From contig NW_005199770.1 in the NCBI RefSeq assembly GCF_000372725.1, positions 1,744,593-1,808,592 on the forward strand: 64,000 nucleotides of DNA. Direction: 5' to 3'. Both the position numbers and the translations under genes were made by a program. The notes below the pieces were generated by a model, which ran no database searches, was not told the DNA's origin, and saw nothing but the letters and a program-made list of their open reading frames with translations. This document shows, in pieces, positions 51,161 through 61,411 of this stretch (positions are counted from its first letter, which is position 1; each line of letters starts with the position of its first letter). This DNA comes from Emiliania huxleyi CCMP1516. Lineage: Eukaryota > Haptophyta > Isochrysidales > Noelaerhabdaceae.

Positions 51161-52296
51161 CTTTGGGATGCTTGGTTGCTCACGGCGACGCCCAATGCGT
51201 GCGCCGGTAGGGGGGAGTGCGTGCGCGCGCATTGTGGCTGTGCGCGCATTGTGTGCATTGTGGCAGGCCTGCTGCTGCTGATGGGAAGTGTGCTCTGTGT
51301 GTAGCGCTGCGCTGGCGTGCGACGCGCGCGTGCTGTGCGCGTGTGCGTGTTGGATACTCGCGCGCGTCTGCGTTGTTGCGCGCGCGCCGGTGTGTGCTGT
51401 GTGATGTACTGTGCTATGCGCCTGTTTACTGTGCTGTGCAGCGCAGGCTGGCTGGCAGGGCTGCGCGGCGGGCTGCGGCGTGCTGTGGGTGGTCGCGCGC
51501 CTGCCTGATGGTGTACTGCGGCCGCTCAGCCCGCCCGACCGGGTCGTCGGCGACCCAGGGCGCGGGCATGCGGACTGCGCTGCATGTGAGGCTGTGTGCG
51601 CGCGGCCGGCACGTATGTTTCCGTGCGGTGAGGGACGCGCGTATGTGTTCACGCTGCGGGCGCGGGCGGGCGCGGGGGGCGGCGTGGTCTCACCGCGGTC
51701 CGGTATAGGATACCGACTCGGAAGCGGCTGGGAACGAGGCTGAGGCAGAAGATGCGGCAGAGGATTTGAGGATGCGCTCAATCCACGCCCGATCGCATCG
51801 GCGGAGGGGGTCAAGAAGGACCCAGCTCCGAGCGAGAAGGCGACGCTGAAGTGAAACATCATCGTAGAAACCTCGACGACCCCGGCCGTGCAAAGCGGGC
51901 GCACGAGCCGGCAGCCGGCGTGACACTTTATTTACGCAAGACAGGAAATTCTGATTCTGAATTTGGTTTCACATCTTGTCCGGGTAGCCACGGGCGCCGC
52001 CGCGCCCGCGCCCGCGCTCAGACCGAGGCCAGTATTACTACTCAGGCAGTACGGCGAAGATGGCTGCGGCCCCGATCAGCGCGCAGGTCTTCTCACGTGC
52101 AGGATGGTGGCGCCGTTCGACTCCAAATCGATCGAGATGTTCCGGCTGATCCGGCCCGCGAGTCCAAACAGCCGGCACACTTCTAACGGCAGTGGCGGCG
52201 GGACGGCGGCGGCGGCGGCGGCGGCGGGGCGAGTGACGGCTTTCATCCAGTTCAAGAGCACGACCGCCAGTGCAGAGTGCAGTCTCCTACTGGCGG
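51161..52296. other. GT/GC-alternating low-complexity DNA, no gene supported
   Basis: 51190-51480 is rich in TGTGCGCG-type alternating purine-pyrimidine. Frames on both strands are His/Ala/Thr or Cys/Arg biased and carry no domain. 51700-52296 has nothing I can assign. Confidence 0.5.
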
Positions 52297-53994
52297 TCAC
52301 CATAATGGGCATGCAGCAAGCATGCTCGGTGCCACGGGCTCCCCGCTCGCGACAGACTCTAGAACGAGCGACTCGAGCTCGTCGCGAGTGCACTTGGCAG
52401 CCTGCCTCGCGTAGTCTGTCGGGAACGTGCAGCAGTTGTCGCCGTCGTAGCCGTACCCAGCCGCGGCGCACGAGCGCTGGCAGTACTTGTTTGCTACCCA
52501 GTTGGGGTTCCTGACGCGGCAGTAGCCTATACCAAATTCCCAGGTGGAGCAGTGGAGGCCGTTTTGCACCATATACGTGGTCCGCTTGTCGCTGCACCGT
52601 CTGCAGGGGGGCGAAGGCGGCGGCGGCGGCGAGGGCGGTGGCAAGGGCGGAGGCATGGGGGGCGAAGGCGGCAACTCGCAGCAAATGTCGGGTGCTTTAT
52701 CGTAGAGTGGCCGTCCCGCCGTGGTGTCTTGGGAGGAGATGTGAGGCCTGCCCAGTGCCCAGCACGTGCGGCGGCAGAATTTGTTGCGGCTGAAGTGGTT
52801 GGCCGTCCCTTGGCCACATGGCGCAGGCAGGTAGTCCCACGTTGCGCAGTCAAGGCCGTGCTCGACCATGTACTCGGACGGCCGGTCGTCGCACGCTACG
52901 CAAGCCTGCGGCGCCTGTGGCGGAGGCGGCGCGGTTGGCGGTGCGCGCGCGAGCATCATGCCGCCCCCGATCTCGCAACAGCCCGAGCAGTCGCAGCCGA
53001 GGGCCGCCGTCTCGGCGCAGCTGTGCCAAGGGATTCGCGCGTGACACGTGCTTCCGTCGCACGAGTTCATGCACTTGGTCGGGTCGTCGTACTTGATGTA
53101 AGCTGACCAGGTCCGATACGACTTGCTGATTTCGTCGACAGTACCAATTTGTCGGGGCCCGACCCAGCGACGGCGGCTCGGCTCGGCAGCATCGCTGGGG
53201 TTGCCTGCGTACGGGCTAGGCTCAAAGAGCCTGTAAAGCCCTCGCGACTCATATCTGAACCACTCCGCACGATCTGCCTGCAGCCGGTAGCAGTGGCACC
53301 GCGATCTTGAGCAGACGTTCATTTCAGCGCTGCTCGTCGTGATGCCGACGCACGACGGATCGTGGTAACACTTTGAGAGACACTCGCGTCCTCCACGGGC
53401 GTAGACGCCGTCATGCGGATACCAGATGAGCCCGTTGATGTCGAACCAGTACCCGAGATAGGCAGCCTTTACTTGCTCGAAGCTCGTCGGGGAGCTCGGC
53501 GGCAATGATGGCGGCTGCGGCAGCGCCGGTGGCGCCGAGGGCACCGGCGGCAGCGAGGGCGGCGGCCTTGGTGGTGCGGGTGCTCTTGGTGGCGAGGGTG
53601 TGTAGTAGTGTGGGCAGCAGCATTCGTGATAGCAGCGATTCGGGTTCGGGCCCGTCCAGCCGTACATGCAAAAGTCCAACGTGGCCCAGCCTGTGCAGTC
53701 GCACGGCGTTGCCGCAGGACAGGCCTGGGGAAAGTCTGTGGGATTCCAGCCCCTGCGGGCGCCGGCCGGACGGGCAAGCAGCAGGAGCACATGTCCTTGC
53801 CGGGATCGGAATCGCCGCATTGTGGGCACCCAGAGCAAGGCGTGCGCGCAGCTCGGGGTGCGACTGCTGCAGCTCTGGCTGTTGTGGCGTGACGCTGCGT
53901 TGGACAAGCGGTTTCGCGCTTGAAGGCCCCGTGCCTGTCTCGAGCGTCTGAATGAGTGACGGCAGGTCTTCGGGGACATCTCGCTCCAAATCAT
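52297..53994 (-). CDS. Pro-rich extracellular-matrix-like protein with Cys-rich (ShK-like) domains
   Basis: The frame is open from 54162, but no ATG occurs before 53994, and another ATG lies at 53820, so the 5' end is uncertain or spliced. Visible parts in order: a Cys-rich segment (CDCTGWATLDFC, CCCPHYYTP), a poly-Pro/Ser spacer, a PAN/WSC-like Cys module (GGRECLSKCYHDPSCVG), a CDCSGCC region, then two ShK-like modules (CDDRPSEYMVEHGLDCATW to FCRRTC, and CSDKRTTYMVQNGLHCSTW to YCQRSC) separated by another Pro-rich spacer. Pro-rich plus Cys-module architecture is typical of algal cell-wall and surface proteins. ShK-like folds also occur as plain interaction modules, so no activity is implied. 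Confidence 0.75.
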   Translation of the reverse strand: MIWSEMSPKTCRHSFRRSRQARGLQARNRLSNAASRHNSQSCSSRTPSCAHALLWVPTMRRFRSRQGHVLLLLARPAGARRGWNPTDFPQACPAATPCDCTGWATLDFCMYGWTGPNPNRCYHECCCPHYYTPSPPRAPAPPRPPPSLPPVPSAPPALPQPPSLPPSSPTSFEQVKAAYLGYWFDINGLIWYPHDGVYARGGRECLSKCYHDPSCVGITTSSAEMNVCSRSRCHCYRLQADRAEWFRYESRGLYRLFEPSPYAGNPSDAAEPSRRRWVGPRQIGTVDEISKSYRTWSAYIKYDDPTKCMNSCDGSTCHARIPWHSCAETAALGCDCSGCCEIGGGMMLARAPPTAPPPPQAPQACVACDDRPSEYMVEHGLDCATWDYLPAPCGQGTANHFSRNKFCRRTCWALGRPHISSQDTTAGRPLYDKAPDICCELPPSPPMPPPLPPPSPPPPPSPPCRRCSDKRTTYMVQNGLHCSTWEFGIGYCRVRNPNWVANKYCQRSCAAAGYGYDGDNCCTFPTDYARQAAKCTRDELESLVLESVASGEPVAPSMLAACPLW

Positions 53995-54600
53995 TGGCTG
54001 TCCCGAGTCATGTTGTGTGTGCCTTCGCTTGTTTCTATTAACATCGAAGTTTAGCTCAAAAGAGAATTTTACTTTGCTCTTCTCCGAGAGATCATCTACC
54101 AGCGCCGGCAACACCCCCCCGACGGCTGGGGCTAGTGCATCGTACCCGTCCTCATCCAGCACCCTATAGCGTGAGCCCTTCCTTCAGCGCAGCGACATGC
54201 GCTATCCTCAGCGTCTTCAGCGTATCCTTGGAGTCGGGTGCCGCCTCTGGGCTACTTTGCTGATCGCCGTCCCCGTCTGCGCTCGCGCTACTCTGAGGAA
54301 CCATCTGGCCTGCTCCCTATTCCCCAGGCAGGCGCCGCGCTAAGCAAGTGCGCCATCGCGTCGCTCTAGCGTCTAGGGGCGGGTTCTCACATCTTCCTCT
54401 GTCCATTGGCACGTACAGTACTCTTCTCATGGCACTTCTTTCTTTCTCACGCGCGCGGTCAAGTTTTTGCCACGGCGCACGGGCGAAATAACGCCTAGGA
54501 TCGGACTATAGTGGCTAGAATGATGTCTGACGTGATAAAAACAAATCGTACGCGGGCAGCCGGAGGGGCGGCGAGCTCGCTCTTTGCACTTTGGGCTGTC
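53995..54600. other. Intergenic region upstream of the Pro-rich protein gene
   Basis: It probably includes the 5' end or promoter of the minus-strand Pro-rich gene and the 3' flank of the amidohydrolase gene. A lower GC patch lies at 54020-54080. No other gene seen. Confidence 0.45.
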
Positions 54601-57600
54601 TCATTTCGCCTTCTTGCCTGCGGGCAGCTGGATAGGGCCCGCTGGCTGCTTCTTGCCGCCGTTCGCGCCGCTGCCCTCCCAAGCCGGGGCGCCGTCGGCC
54701 TCGAGGAGGGGGAAGGGGAGCTCCGCCTCGCTGTACAGGGAGCAGCCGAGCCGCTCCTCGACGAGGCGCACGAAGAAGACGGCGGCCATCGGCGAGACGT
54801 TGTCGTTGAAGTCGAAGGCGGTGTTGTGGCACATGCAGTTGGAGCGCGAGCCCGCGGCGCCGAGCCGCGCCCACCCGTTGAGCTTCTCCTCGTTGCCGCC
54901 GAGGAACCAAAAGGCGCCCGGCACCTTGTGCAGGAACTCGGAGAAGTCCTCGGCGCCCATCATCGGCAGGCCGTCCTCCGAGACCGCCTCCTCGCGGCGG
55001 AGGAGCTTGCGGGCGAGGTCCGCCACCGCGTCGGCCTGCAGGAAGGTTCCAGGAAAGGTCCAGGAAGGCTTTAGGAAAGGTCCAGGAGAGGTCCGCCACC
55101 GCGTCGGCCTGCGCCGCGTGGTTGTCGGAGGGTGGTAGGGTCGCGGTTTGGGGTGGGGAAGGGCTCGGGGTGGGGAAGGGTCTGGGGTTGGGAGGGTCTG
55201 GGGTTGGGAGAGGGGCAGAGGCCGGGCTTGGGTCTGGGTTTGGGCCAGGGCTTGGGTTGTGGCGCCGGCCTGCGCCGCGTGGTTGTCAACCGCGGGGTAG
55301 GCGCCCTCGAGCTCGACCGTGGCACTCGCCTACAGGAAGGCTCGAGGAGAGGTCCAGGAAGGCTCCAGGAAAGGTCCAGGAAAGGTCTCGACCGTGGCAC
55401 TCGCCCCGAAGGCGGCACACACGCCCGCGACGATCTCGCGTACGCGCCTACGGCTCCATCAGGACCATTCGCGGCTAGTTGTTGATGCGCCGGCCGCACA
55501 CGCGCCCGCGACGATCTCGCGCCGGTACATGGTCTCGCAGACGGTCGGGTCGAGGTCGCGCAGCGTGCCCTGCATCTCCACCTGGTCGAGATAGGGGGAG
55601 ATCTGGGGAGATCTGGGGAGATCTGGGGAGATCTTGGGAGATCTGGGGAGATCTTGGGAGATCTGGGGAGATCTTGGGAGATCTGGGGAGATCTGGGGAG
55701 ATCTGGGAGATCTGGGAGATCTGGGGAGACATGGGACGGGCTGCTGGTGCCGAGATATGGGGAGATGTGGGGAGATATGGGGAGACATGGGACGGGCTGC
55801 TGGTGCCGCAGCAGACAGCCGAGATAGCCGAGATAGCCGCGAGGCAGCCGAGATAGCAGTCTGGACGGGCTCCTGGCGCCCCTATCCGAGATGGCAGCGT
55901 ACTGATGCTGTGGGCGAATGACTGCAGGCGCCCCTCCCCTGGTCGAGATAGAGCCGAGATGAGCCGAGGTCTCGCCGAGATCTCGGCCCCCTCTCCACCT
56001 GGTCGAGATCTGGGGAGATCTGGGGAGATCTGGGGAGATCTGGGGAGATCGCTCTCTCCACCTGGTCGGGTATGACGTTGGAGACTTCGCCGCCGTGGAT
56101 CATCGTCACGCTGCAGACGGCCTGCAGAGGTGAGCCGAGGTGAGCCGAGGTGAGCCGAGGAGAGCACAGGTGAGGAGAGGTGAGGAGAGGTGAGGAGAGG
56201 TGAGCAGAGGTGAGGAGAGGTGAGGAGAGATGAGGAGAGGTGAGCCGAAATCAGCCGTGTGTCTTTCGCCACGCCGCAGAGAGGGGCCTGCTTGGTCGGG
56301 TCGACAGCGCGCGCCACCACCGACTGGAGATATGGGGAGATATGGGGAGATATGGGGAGATATGGGGAGATAGACCTGCTTGGTCGGGTCGACAGCGCGC
56401 GCCACCACCGACTGGAGAGCGACGACGATGTGCGCCTAGTCCCATACCTCCAGAGTACCGAATCCAGTGTGGGTTCGGTCCCGTGGTGGTAGGGGACGAT
56501 GTGCGCCGCCGTCAGCACCGGATCGACGGCCACGTGCGGCTGCGAGCCGTGGCCGCCCTTGCCCGTCACCTGACGACACGCTCGACGCGTGGAACGAGCC
56601 GCAGGTCGGGTGGGTTCGGGTACCGTGGAGGTAGGGGAGGGTGGGCTCTAGGGGTAGGAGGAGGACGCGCCGGTGGAGTTGCGCGCTCGCTGCCACACCA
56701 CCCAAAAACTGAACCCACACCGGATTCGAGACTCTGGAGGTGTGGGACTAGGCGTCACCAGTGCTGCCTCCAAGTCTACCTCCCAATCTCTCCCCATCTC
56801 TCCCCATCTCTCCCCATCTCTCCCCATCTCTCCCCATCTCTCACTGGGCTGCTACTGCCTCCAGGTCTATCTCCCCATCTCTCCCCATCCCTCCCCATAT
56901 CTCACTGGGCTGCTGCTGCCTCCAGGTCTATCTCCCCATCTCTCCCCATAGCTCCCCATCTCTCCCCATATCTCACCACGATCTTGAACGAGGTCGGGTG
57001 AGCCATGACGGCGCCTCGCTTGACGTGCAGCATGCCATACTCGAAGGCGGGCCAGTTGTGGTACCTGGTCAAAGAGAACCATCGCGCGGGTCGGATCTCT
57101 CTGTTTAGAGGTGTGCCGTGGGCGGCGCAGCTGTGGTACCTAGACACACACAAAAGAGATGCCCGCCGCCGCGTTTCTTCTTTTGGAGGCGTGCCGTGGG
57201 CGGGCCAGCTGTGGCGCCCGCAGCCCTCATCTCACCCCGGCGCAATCTCGGCGCAATCTCGACGCAATCTCGGCGCAATCTCGGCGCAATCTGTCGGCGC
57301 AATCTCGGCGCAATCTCGAGATGGCACCCGTAGCACTCGTCGACGCCGTCGAGCGCGCCTTCCTCGATCATCGGCTTGGCGCCTACTCTCCAGATTGCAC
57401 CGAGACTGCACCGAGGCCGCACCGAGACTGAACCCTCCCCCCTCGGCCCTCGGCCCGGCGCCTCCCGGCCCCTCCTCGGCAGGCTGGAAGAGGAGCCGCA
57501 CCTGCGGGACGTGTCCTGGACGTGTCGTGGACAGCCCCTCCTCGGAGTGGCTGGAGGAGGAGGAGCGAGCTGCGCCGCGCAGCCCGCCGGCAGCTTGCTC

Positions 57601-58370
57601 GCCCGCTTCGCAATCAGCGTCGCGGCGCCGAGCAGCGACGCCATGTGGCCGTCGTGGCCGCAGAGGTGGGCCACGCCTGGGAGGACCCGCCGAGAGATGG
57701 CCGAGATATCGAGAGGTGGCCGAGAGATGGCCGAGAGATCGCCGAGAGATGGCCGAGATATCGAGAGATGGCCGAGAGATCGCCGAGAGATCGAGAGATG
57801 GCCGAGAGATGGCCGAGAGATGGCCGAGAGATGGCCGAGAGATGGCCGAGAGATCGCCGAGAGATCGCCGAGAGATCGCCGAGATGGGCCGCACGCCTGA
57901 GGAGATGCTCGGACATGTCATGGACGTGTCATGTGGCCGTCGTGGCCGCAGAGGAGATAGCCTTCGTTGGTCGAGCGGTACGGGAGCGAGCGGTTCATCT
58001 CCGTCATCCGCAGCGCGTCCATGTCTGCGCGGAGCGCAATCGTCCTGAGCCCACTCGCCGCCGCGCTTGGCGGACCCTCGCCCTTGATATCGACGACGAG
58101 CCCCGTCTTGGCGCAGTCACGCATCGAGGCTGGGTCCAGCCCGGCGAGGCTCTGCAGCGTCTGACGGATGAAGGCGTTCGTCTTGACCTCCTCGAAGCCC
58201 GGCTCGGGGTTGGAGTGGATGTGGCGGCGGATCGACGCCATCGTGGAGAAGAGTCCGTCGAGCGCCTCGGCGCTGAGTGGGTCCTCGGCTGCCAAGCGCG
58301 TGGCGGTCTCCTCGAGCAGCGCGGCGCCTTCGGAGAGCGGGAAGGCGGGGACTCGGCGGCAGTACGACAT
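54601..58370 (-). CDS. M20D metallo-amidohydrolase (HipO / IAA-amino-acid hydrolase-like), many exons
   Basis: Exons on the minus strand, mostly approximate: 57962-58370 (start ATG 58368-58370; RRHIHSNPEPGFEE, LRADMDAL), about 57590-57676 (CGHDGHMASLLGAA, metal-binding His/Asp), about 57460-57515 (LLFQPAEEGPGG), about 57310-57395 (PMIEEGALDGVDECYGCH), about 56975-57060 (NWPAFEYGMLHVKRG), about 56495-56570 (TGKGGHGSQPH), about 56285-56420 (VVARAVDPTKQ), about 56060-56130 (MIHGGEVSNVIPD), about 55500-55590 (VEMQGTLRDLDP), about 55280-55440, and 54601-55040 (MMGAEDFSEFLHKVPGAFWFLG, stop 54601-54603). The family removes acyl or amino-acid groups from amide conjugates using two metal ions. All expected family motifs appear in order, so it looks intact. 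The introns are satellite-like. Confidence 0.85.
55560..57300 (-). repeat. Satellite-like arrays inside amidohydrolase introns
   Basis: Separate arrays: AGATCTGGGG 10-mers (55595-55735 and 56005-56050), GACATGGGACGGGCTGCTGG blocks (about 55729-55805), GAGGTGAGCC/GAGGTGAGGA (56125-56250), ATATGGGGAG (56328-56372), CCATCTCTCC (56785-56850 and 56930-56975) and GCGCAATCTCG (57240-57320). A 44-nt direct repeat, 56287-56330 and 56375-56418, brackets one array. Confidence 0.9.
57677..57961 (-). other. Amidohydrolase intron 1, GC-AG, 285 nt, duplicates the CGHDGHM exon start
   Basis: Exon 1 ends AACGAAG|GC and exon 2 begins CCAG|GCGTGG, giving STNEGVAHLCGHDGHM. The first bases of the intron repeat the start of exon 2 (the LCGHDGHM codons at about 57931-57955 and 57641-57665). 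The rest is a tandem array of a GAGATGGCC/GAGATCGCC unit. Confidence 0.8.
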
Positions 58371-58433
58371 CGCGCACAAATTCTTGTGCCAGTGCGAGCC
58401 AGTCTCGGGTGCCAGCGCTTCGTTGTAAAATTC

Positions 58434-58716
58434 TTTAAGGTCCTCCGGGCCAGTTTCGGGGGGCAAACCCCGCCCGGCCCCTAGAGCCCCAGGTAAGGCC
58501 CAGGTGTGGCCTAGGGCATCAGAAGGGACCAAGAGGAGTCCAGTCTGAGCCATAGAGCCCATGTCTTTGCCCCCGAAGGTCGCGTTCAAATGCCCGGAAC
58601 GGACGTTACAGTGGTGTCCGGCCGGCGCGATCACCGAGCTGTGACGCTCAGGGAAGACTGATGAGGTGCTGGTTTCTTTGCCCAGGGCTGGCCTACGGCC
58701 CGTGCTGGATCAGCTG
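58434..58716 (+). repeat. Left arm of a large inverted repeat at an assembly gap
   Basis: 283 bp, the reverse complement of 58860-59142, essentially perfect apart from a base near the inner end. The outer edge is TTTAAGG, next to a TAAAATTCTT motif. Confidence 0.95.
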
Positions 58717-58759
58717 ACTACTCCTTGGGGAAAATCCTATAGTTCGTTCTTCAGATGCT

Positions 58760-58859
58760 NNNNNNNNNNNNNNNNNNNNNNNNNNNNNNNNNNNNNNNNN
58801 NNNNNNNNNNNNNNNNNNNNNNNNNNNNNNNNNNNNNNNNNNNNNNNNNNNNNNNNNNN
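58760..58859. other. Assembly gap of exactly 100 N
   Basis: The round length suggests a placeholder of unknown true size. It sits at the centre of the inverted repeat. Confidence 0.99.
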
Positions 58860-59142
58860 CAGGTGATCCAGCACGGGCCGTAGGCCAGCCCTGGGCAAAG
58901 AAACCAGCACCTCATCAGTCTTCCCTGAGCGTCACAGCTCGGTGATCGCGCCGGCCGGACACCACTGTAACGTCCGTTCCGGGCATTTGAACGCGACCTT
59001 CGGGGGCAAAGACATGGGCTCTATGGCTCAGACTGGACTCCTCTTGGTCCCTTCTGATGCCCTAGGCCACACCTGGGCCTTACCTGGGGCTCTAGGGGCC
59101 GGGCGGGGTTTGCCCCCCGAAACTGGCCCGGAGGACCTTAAA
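58860..59142 (-). repeat. Right arm of the large inverted repeat
   Basis: Mirror of 58434-58716. An 86-codon frame beginning MIAPAGHHCNVRSG runs out of this arm and appears mirrored in the left arm, so the element may carry a short conserved frame. Nothing more is recognised. Confidence 0.95.
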
Positions 59143-59231
59143 CAAGACAACTCTCTCTCACAGCACACAGGCTCGACACAGGTGCGAACTGGCGCGTGCT
59201 AGTACTATCACCGGCACACCACCGGAGCCGC

Positions 59232-59840
59232 CTAAGCGACTCCGTTAAGAACGGCAATGCACTTAGCTCCGTGCACAATGCCGCTGTCCCCGCACGCTAG
59301 CTCGTTCACCGTCTGCCACGCCACGGCGGTGTGGAGAACGACAGACAAGCGCTGCATCTGCAGCCCGTGCCAGTTCTTGGTGGTCCATGTGACCTCATCG
59401 AGGTGCTGAGCGTGCGAAAGTTTGTTACTCAGCTGGTCCGCCGCCTGCCGAAGAATTCTGCGGACGCCGTCCCCGAAGCCGCCGAACGTCTCGAAGTCGA
59501 GCAAACGCAGGTCGCAATTCTTCTCCCGCGCGAACCGGTAGTCGCCCTTCTCGTAGCGGGCCGTCACAGGTGCCCCTGCCTCCGCCTCCGCCTCCCCCTC
59601 ACTCTCCCCCTCCTCCTCTTCCGCCGCCGCCGCCTCCGCCTCTGCATCCTCCGCCTCCCTCCCCCAAAATTCTTTTGACAAAAAACAAATTGTAAAGCGC
59701 GGGCCGGCCCTCAGCGGAGCTGGGAATAGGACCGCCGCAAGCGGCGTGGCGTGGAGCGGTTGAGCATCCCTCCGGGGGCCCCTCTGCGCCGGGGAGGCGT
59801 TGTTGGAGGCTAGGACGCAAGCGTCCGTCGCCCTTTTCAA
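59232..59840 (-). pseudogene. Fragment of an unrecognised repeated gene family, copy 1
   Basis: The frame is open for 202 codons without an ATG in the N-terminal half. It has an acidic Glu/Ala run (about residues 62-90), then a conserved-looking part (YEKGDYRFAREKNC, DFETFGGFGDGVRRI, HTAVAWQTVNELACG) and a natural end VHGAKCIAVLNGVA. Its C-terminal 35 codons match 60779-60933 on the other strand. It could be a last exon or a remnant of a mobile element gene. Confidence 0.55.
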
Positions 59841-60047
59841 ACTCGGGGCCCACTCCGCTACTCGAGTACGCTCCGACCCGAATTTGGAGGGCCTAAAAGT
59901 TTAAGGTGTTGCTGCGCAAATGGGGTCGGACACAGGGCGCAGCTCATGCTAAGAGCTAGATAGAAGGGGAGCTAGAGAGAACGACTACCCTGTCCCGTTA
60001 TTGCGTACACCAACACCACAAAAGCTCTCTCTCTCTCCTGTCCTCAC

Positions 60048-60512
60048 TCAGGGGGGTGCCACAACTACCCCGAGTCCCTCGACTAGCTGCCACGTTGCCG
60101 ACCGAGAGCGGATCTCCTCCTGCTCCGCAAGGAGGGTGGCCAAGGCTAAAGTCTTGCCGGAGCCGCCGGGCGCGTTGACGACTTGGAGAAGGTCGCCCTT
60201 GTACTTGTACTTGTAGAGATGCTCGAGGGGGTGCTTTGTGGGGCGGTGCGCAGCCAGGCCAGCAGTGAGGGGAGGCGCACCCTCACTCTCCTCGGTTGCA
60301 GAGCTCGTCGGAGGCTGCGGCACGACGGGAGGGTCGCGACAGCAGTCCTCGGGCGAGCCGACGCGCATGTCCGGACTCGTTGTGACGGCAGACGCCGGCT
60401 GCCTCTCCAGCCGCTTCTGCAACGTCCTTCTTTGCCCGGTGCATGGGCTCGATCCGATTCCGCAGCGTGTCGTCCCCAGCGGCGGTGCTGCGCGGGAGGC
60501 GGCCGCGGGCAC
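60048..60512 (-). pseudogene. P-loop NTPase (helicase-like) fragment
   Basis: The open frame has no ATG start and contains a Walker A motif, VNAPGGSGKTLALATLLAEQ, near its end, then stops. No Walker B or helicase motifs follow, so it is a fragment or a single exon. SF1 (Pif1-like) helicase is the closest guess from motif I alone. Confidence 0.45.
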
Positions 60513-60778
60513 GCTGGGCTCGATCAGCGGCTTTCCCTCAGTTGCTCCGAAAGCACGGATTTGGCGGACGTTCGAGGCTTCAATTATTTTTACGGATGTG
60601 GCACCAGCTGAAGGCTTGCACGGCGCAGATCACATGGTTTCTGCAAGGTATTCGGATTTTGCTATTTGGTTGTGTGGGGGTATATTGCAGATTTGTCAAT
60701 GGTACCGCGTCTGCGACGCGGGCGCCTTGCGGGCAGAGCCCTTAGCCACCCTTCATATCTTGCGCGGTCAAAATTCTT

Positions 60779-60933
60779 TTGACTTGGTCCACCGAGCTGG
60801 CTGGCTCAGAAGCAGCGCATCTCAGTCGTTATTCACACGGCCATCGCAGAGCAGATTGTGAATGAGCTTGCCTGCGGCGAGGGCGGTCGAGTGCACGGAG
60901 CTAGGTGCCTCGCCGTCCTCGCGGGAGTCGCTT
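60779..60933 (+). pseudogene. Fragment of the repeated gene family, copy 2
   Basis: The frame with KQRISVVIHTAIAEQIVNEL, then ACGEGGRVHGARCLAVLAGVA and TAG, matches the end of 59232-59840 at about 70% by eye. It is only the C-terminus, begins beside an AAAATTCTTTTGAC motif and lies on the opposite strand, so it looks like a truncated transposed copy. Confidence 0.6.
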
Positions 60934-60970
60934 AGGCCGTTAGGCGGCTCCCGCCCGTGGTGTACCTGTG

Positions 60971-61411
60971 TTAGTGCCAGTGCGCGCCAGTCCCGTGCCT
61001 AGTGTCGTGCGAGGGAGTTTTGTTGTAAAATTCTTTTTGAGGTAGGCTTGGCTTGTCCGACCGAAGCGTTGCCTCGAGGAGCCCGGGCGCACTCGACGTG
61101 GCCCTCATAGCACGCGATGAGAAGAGCGGAAGCGCCGCCGCCAGTCGTCGCCCCGACGCGCTCGCGCCGGCCTCGAGCAGCAGCCGCACCGCCTCGGCTT
61201 GCCAAGCGGCCCAGGTGAGCAGCGTGTCTTGCTTCTCGGTGTCGAGCCGCGCGTTGAGAGTGCCGCGCGTCCGCCACCCGGCGAGGAGGGCTCGCAGCGC
61301 GGCCAGGTCGCCCACCGCGGCTGCGCAAGGTCGCCCACCTGGGCTCGGGCGGCGGGGCTGAACGCGCCCTCCAAGGGGGGCGTAGTACATACAGATAGAC
61401 CCTCCAATCAT
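60971..61411 (-). pseudogene. Ankyrin-repeat protein fragment, frameshifted
   Basis: One frame gives GDLAALRALLAG and DTLLTWAAWQ.AEAVRLLLEAGAS (ankyrin helices). The neighbouring frame then gives GASALLIACYEGHVECA, and the first frame resumes with LLEATLRSD. Two frame changes in about 150 nt suggest a broken copy, although a tiny intron is possible. It ends at a TAAAATTCTTTTTGAGG motif. Confidence 0.5.

Noticed and set aside
50813-51904. Minus-strand 363-codon frame rich in His, Thr, Ala
   Set aside because: It covers tandem and inverted repeats and alternating GT/GC sequence, and shows no domain.
57614-57916. Leu/Ser/Arg repeat protein frames at 57.6-57.9 kb
   Set aside because: They translate the tandem repeat inside amidohydrolase intron 1.
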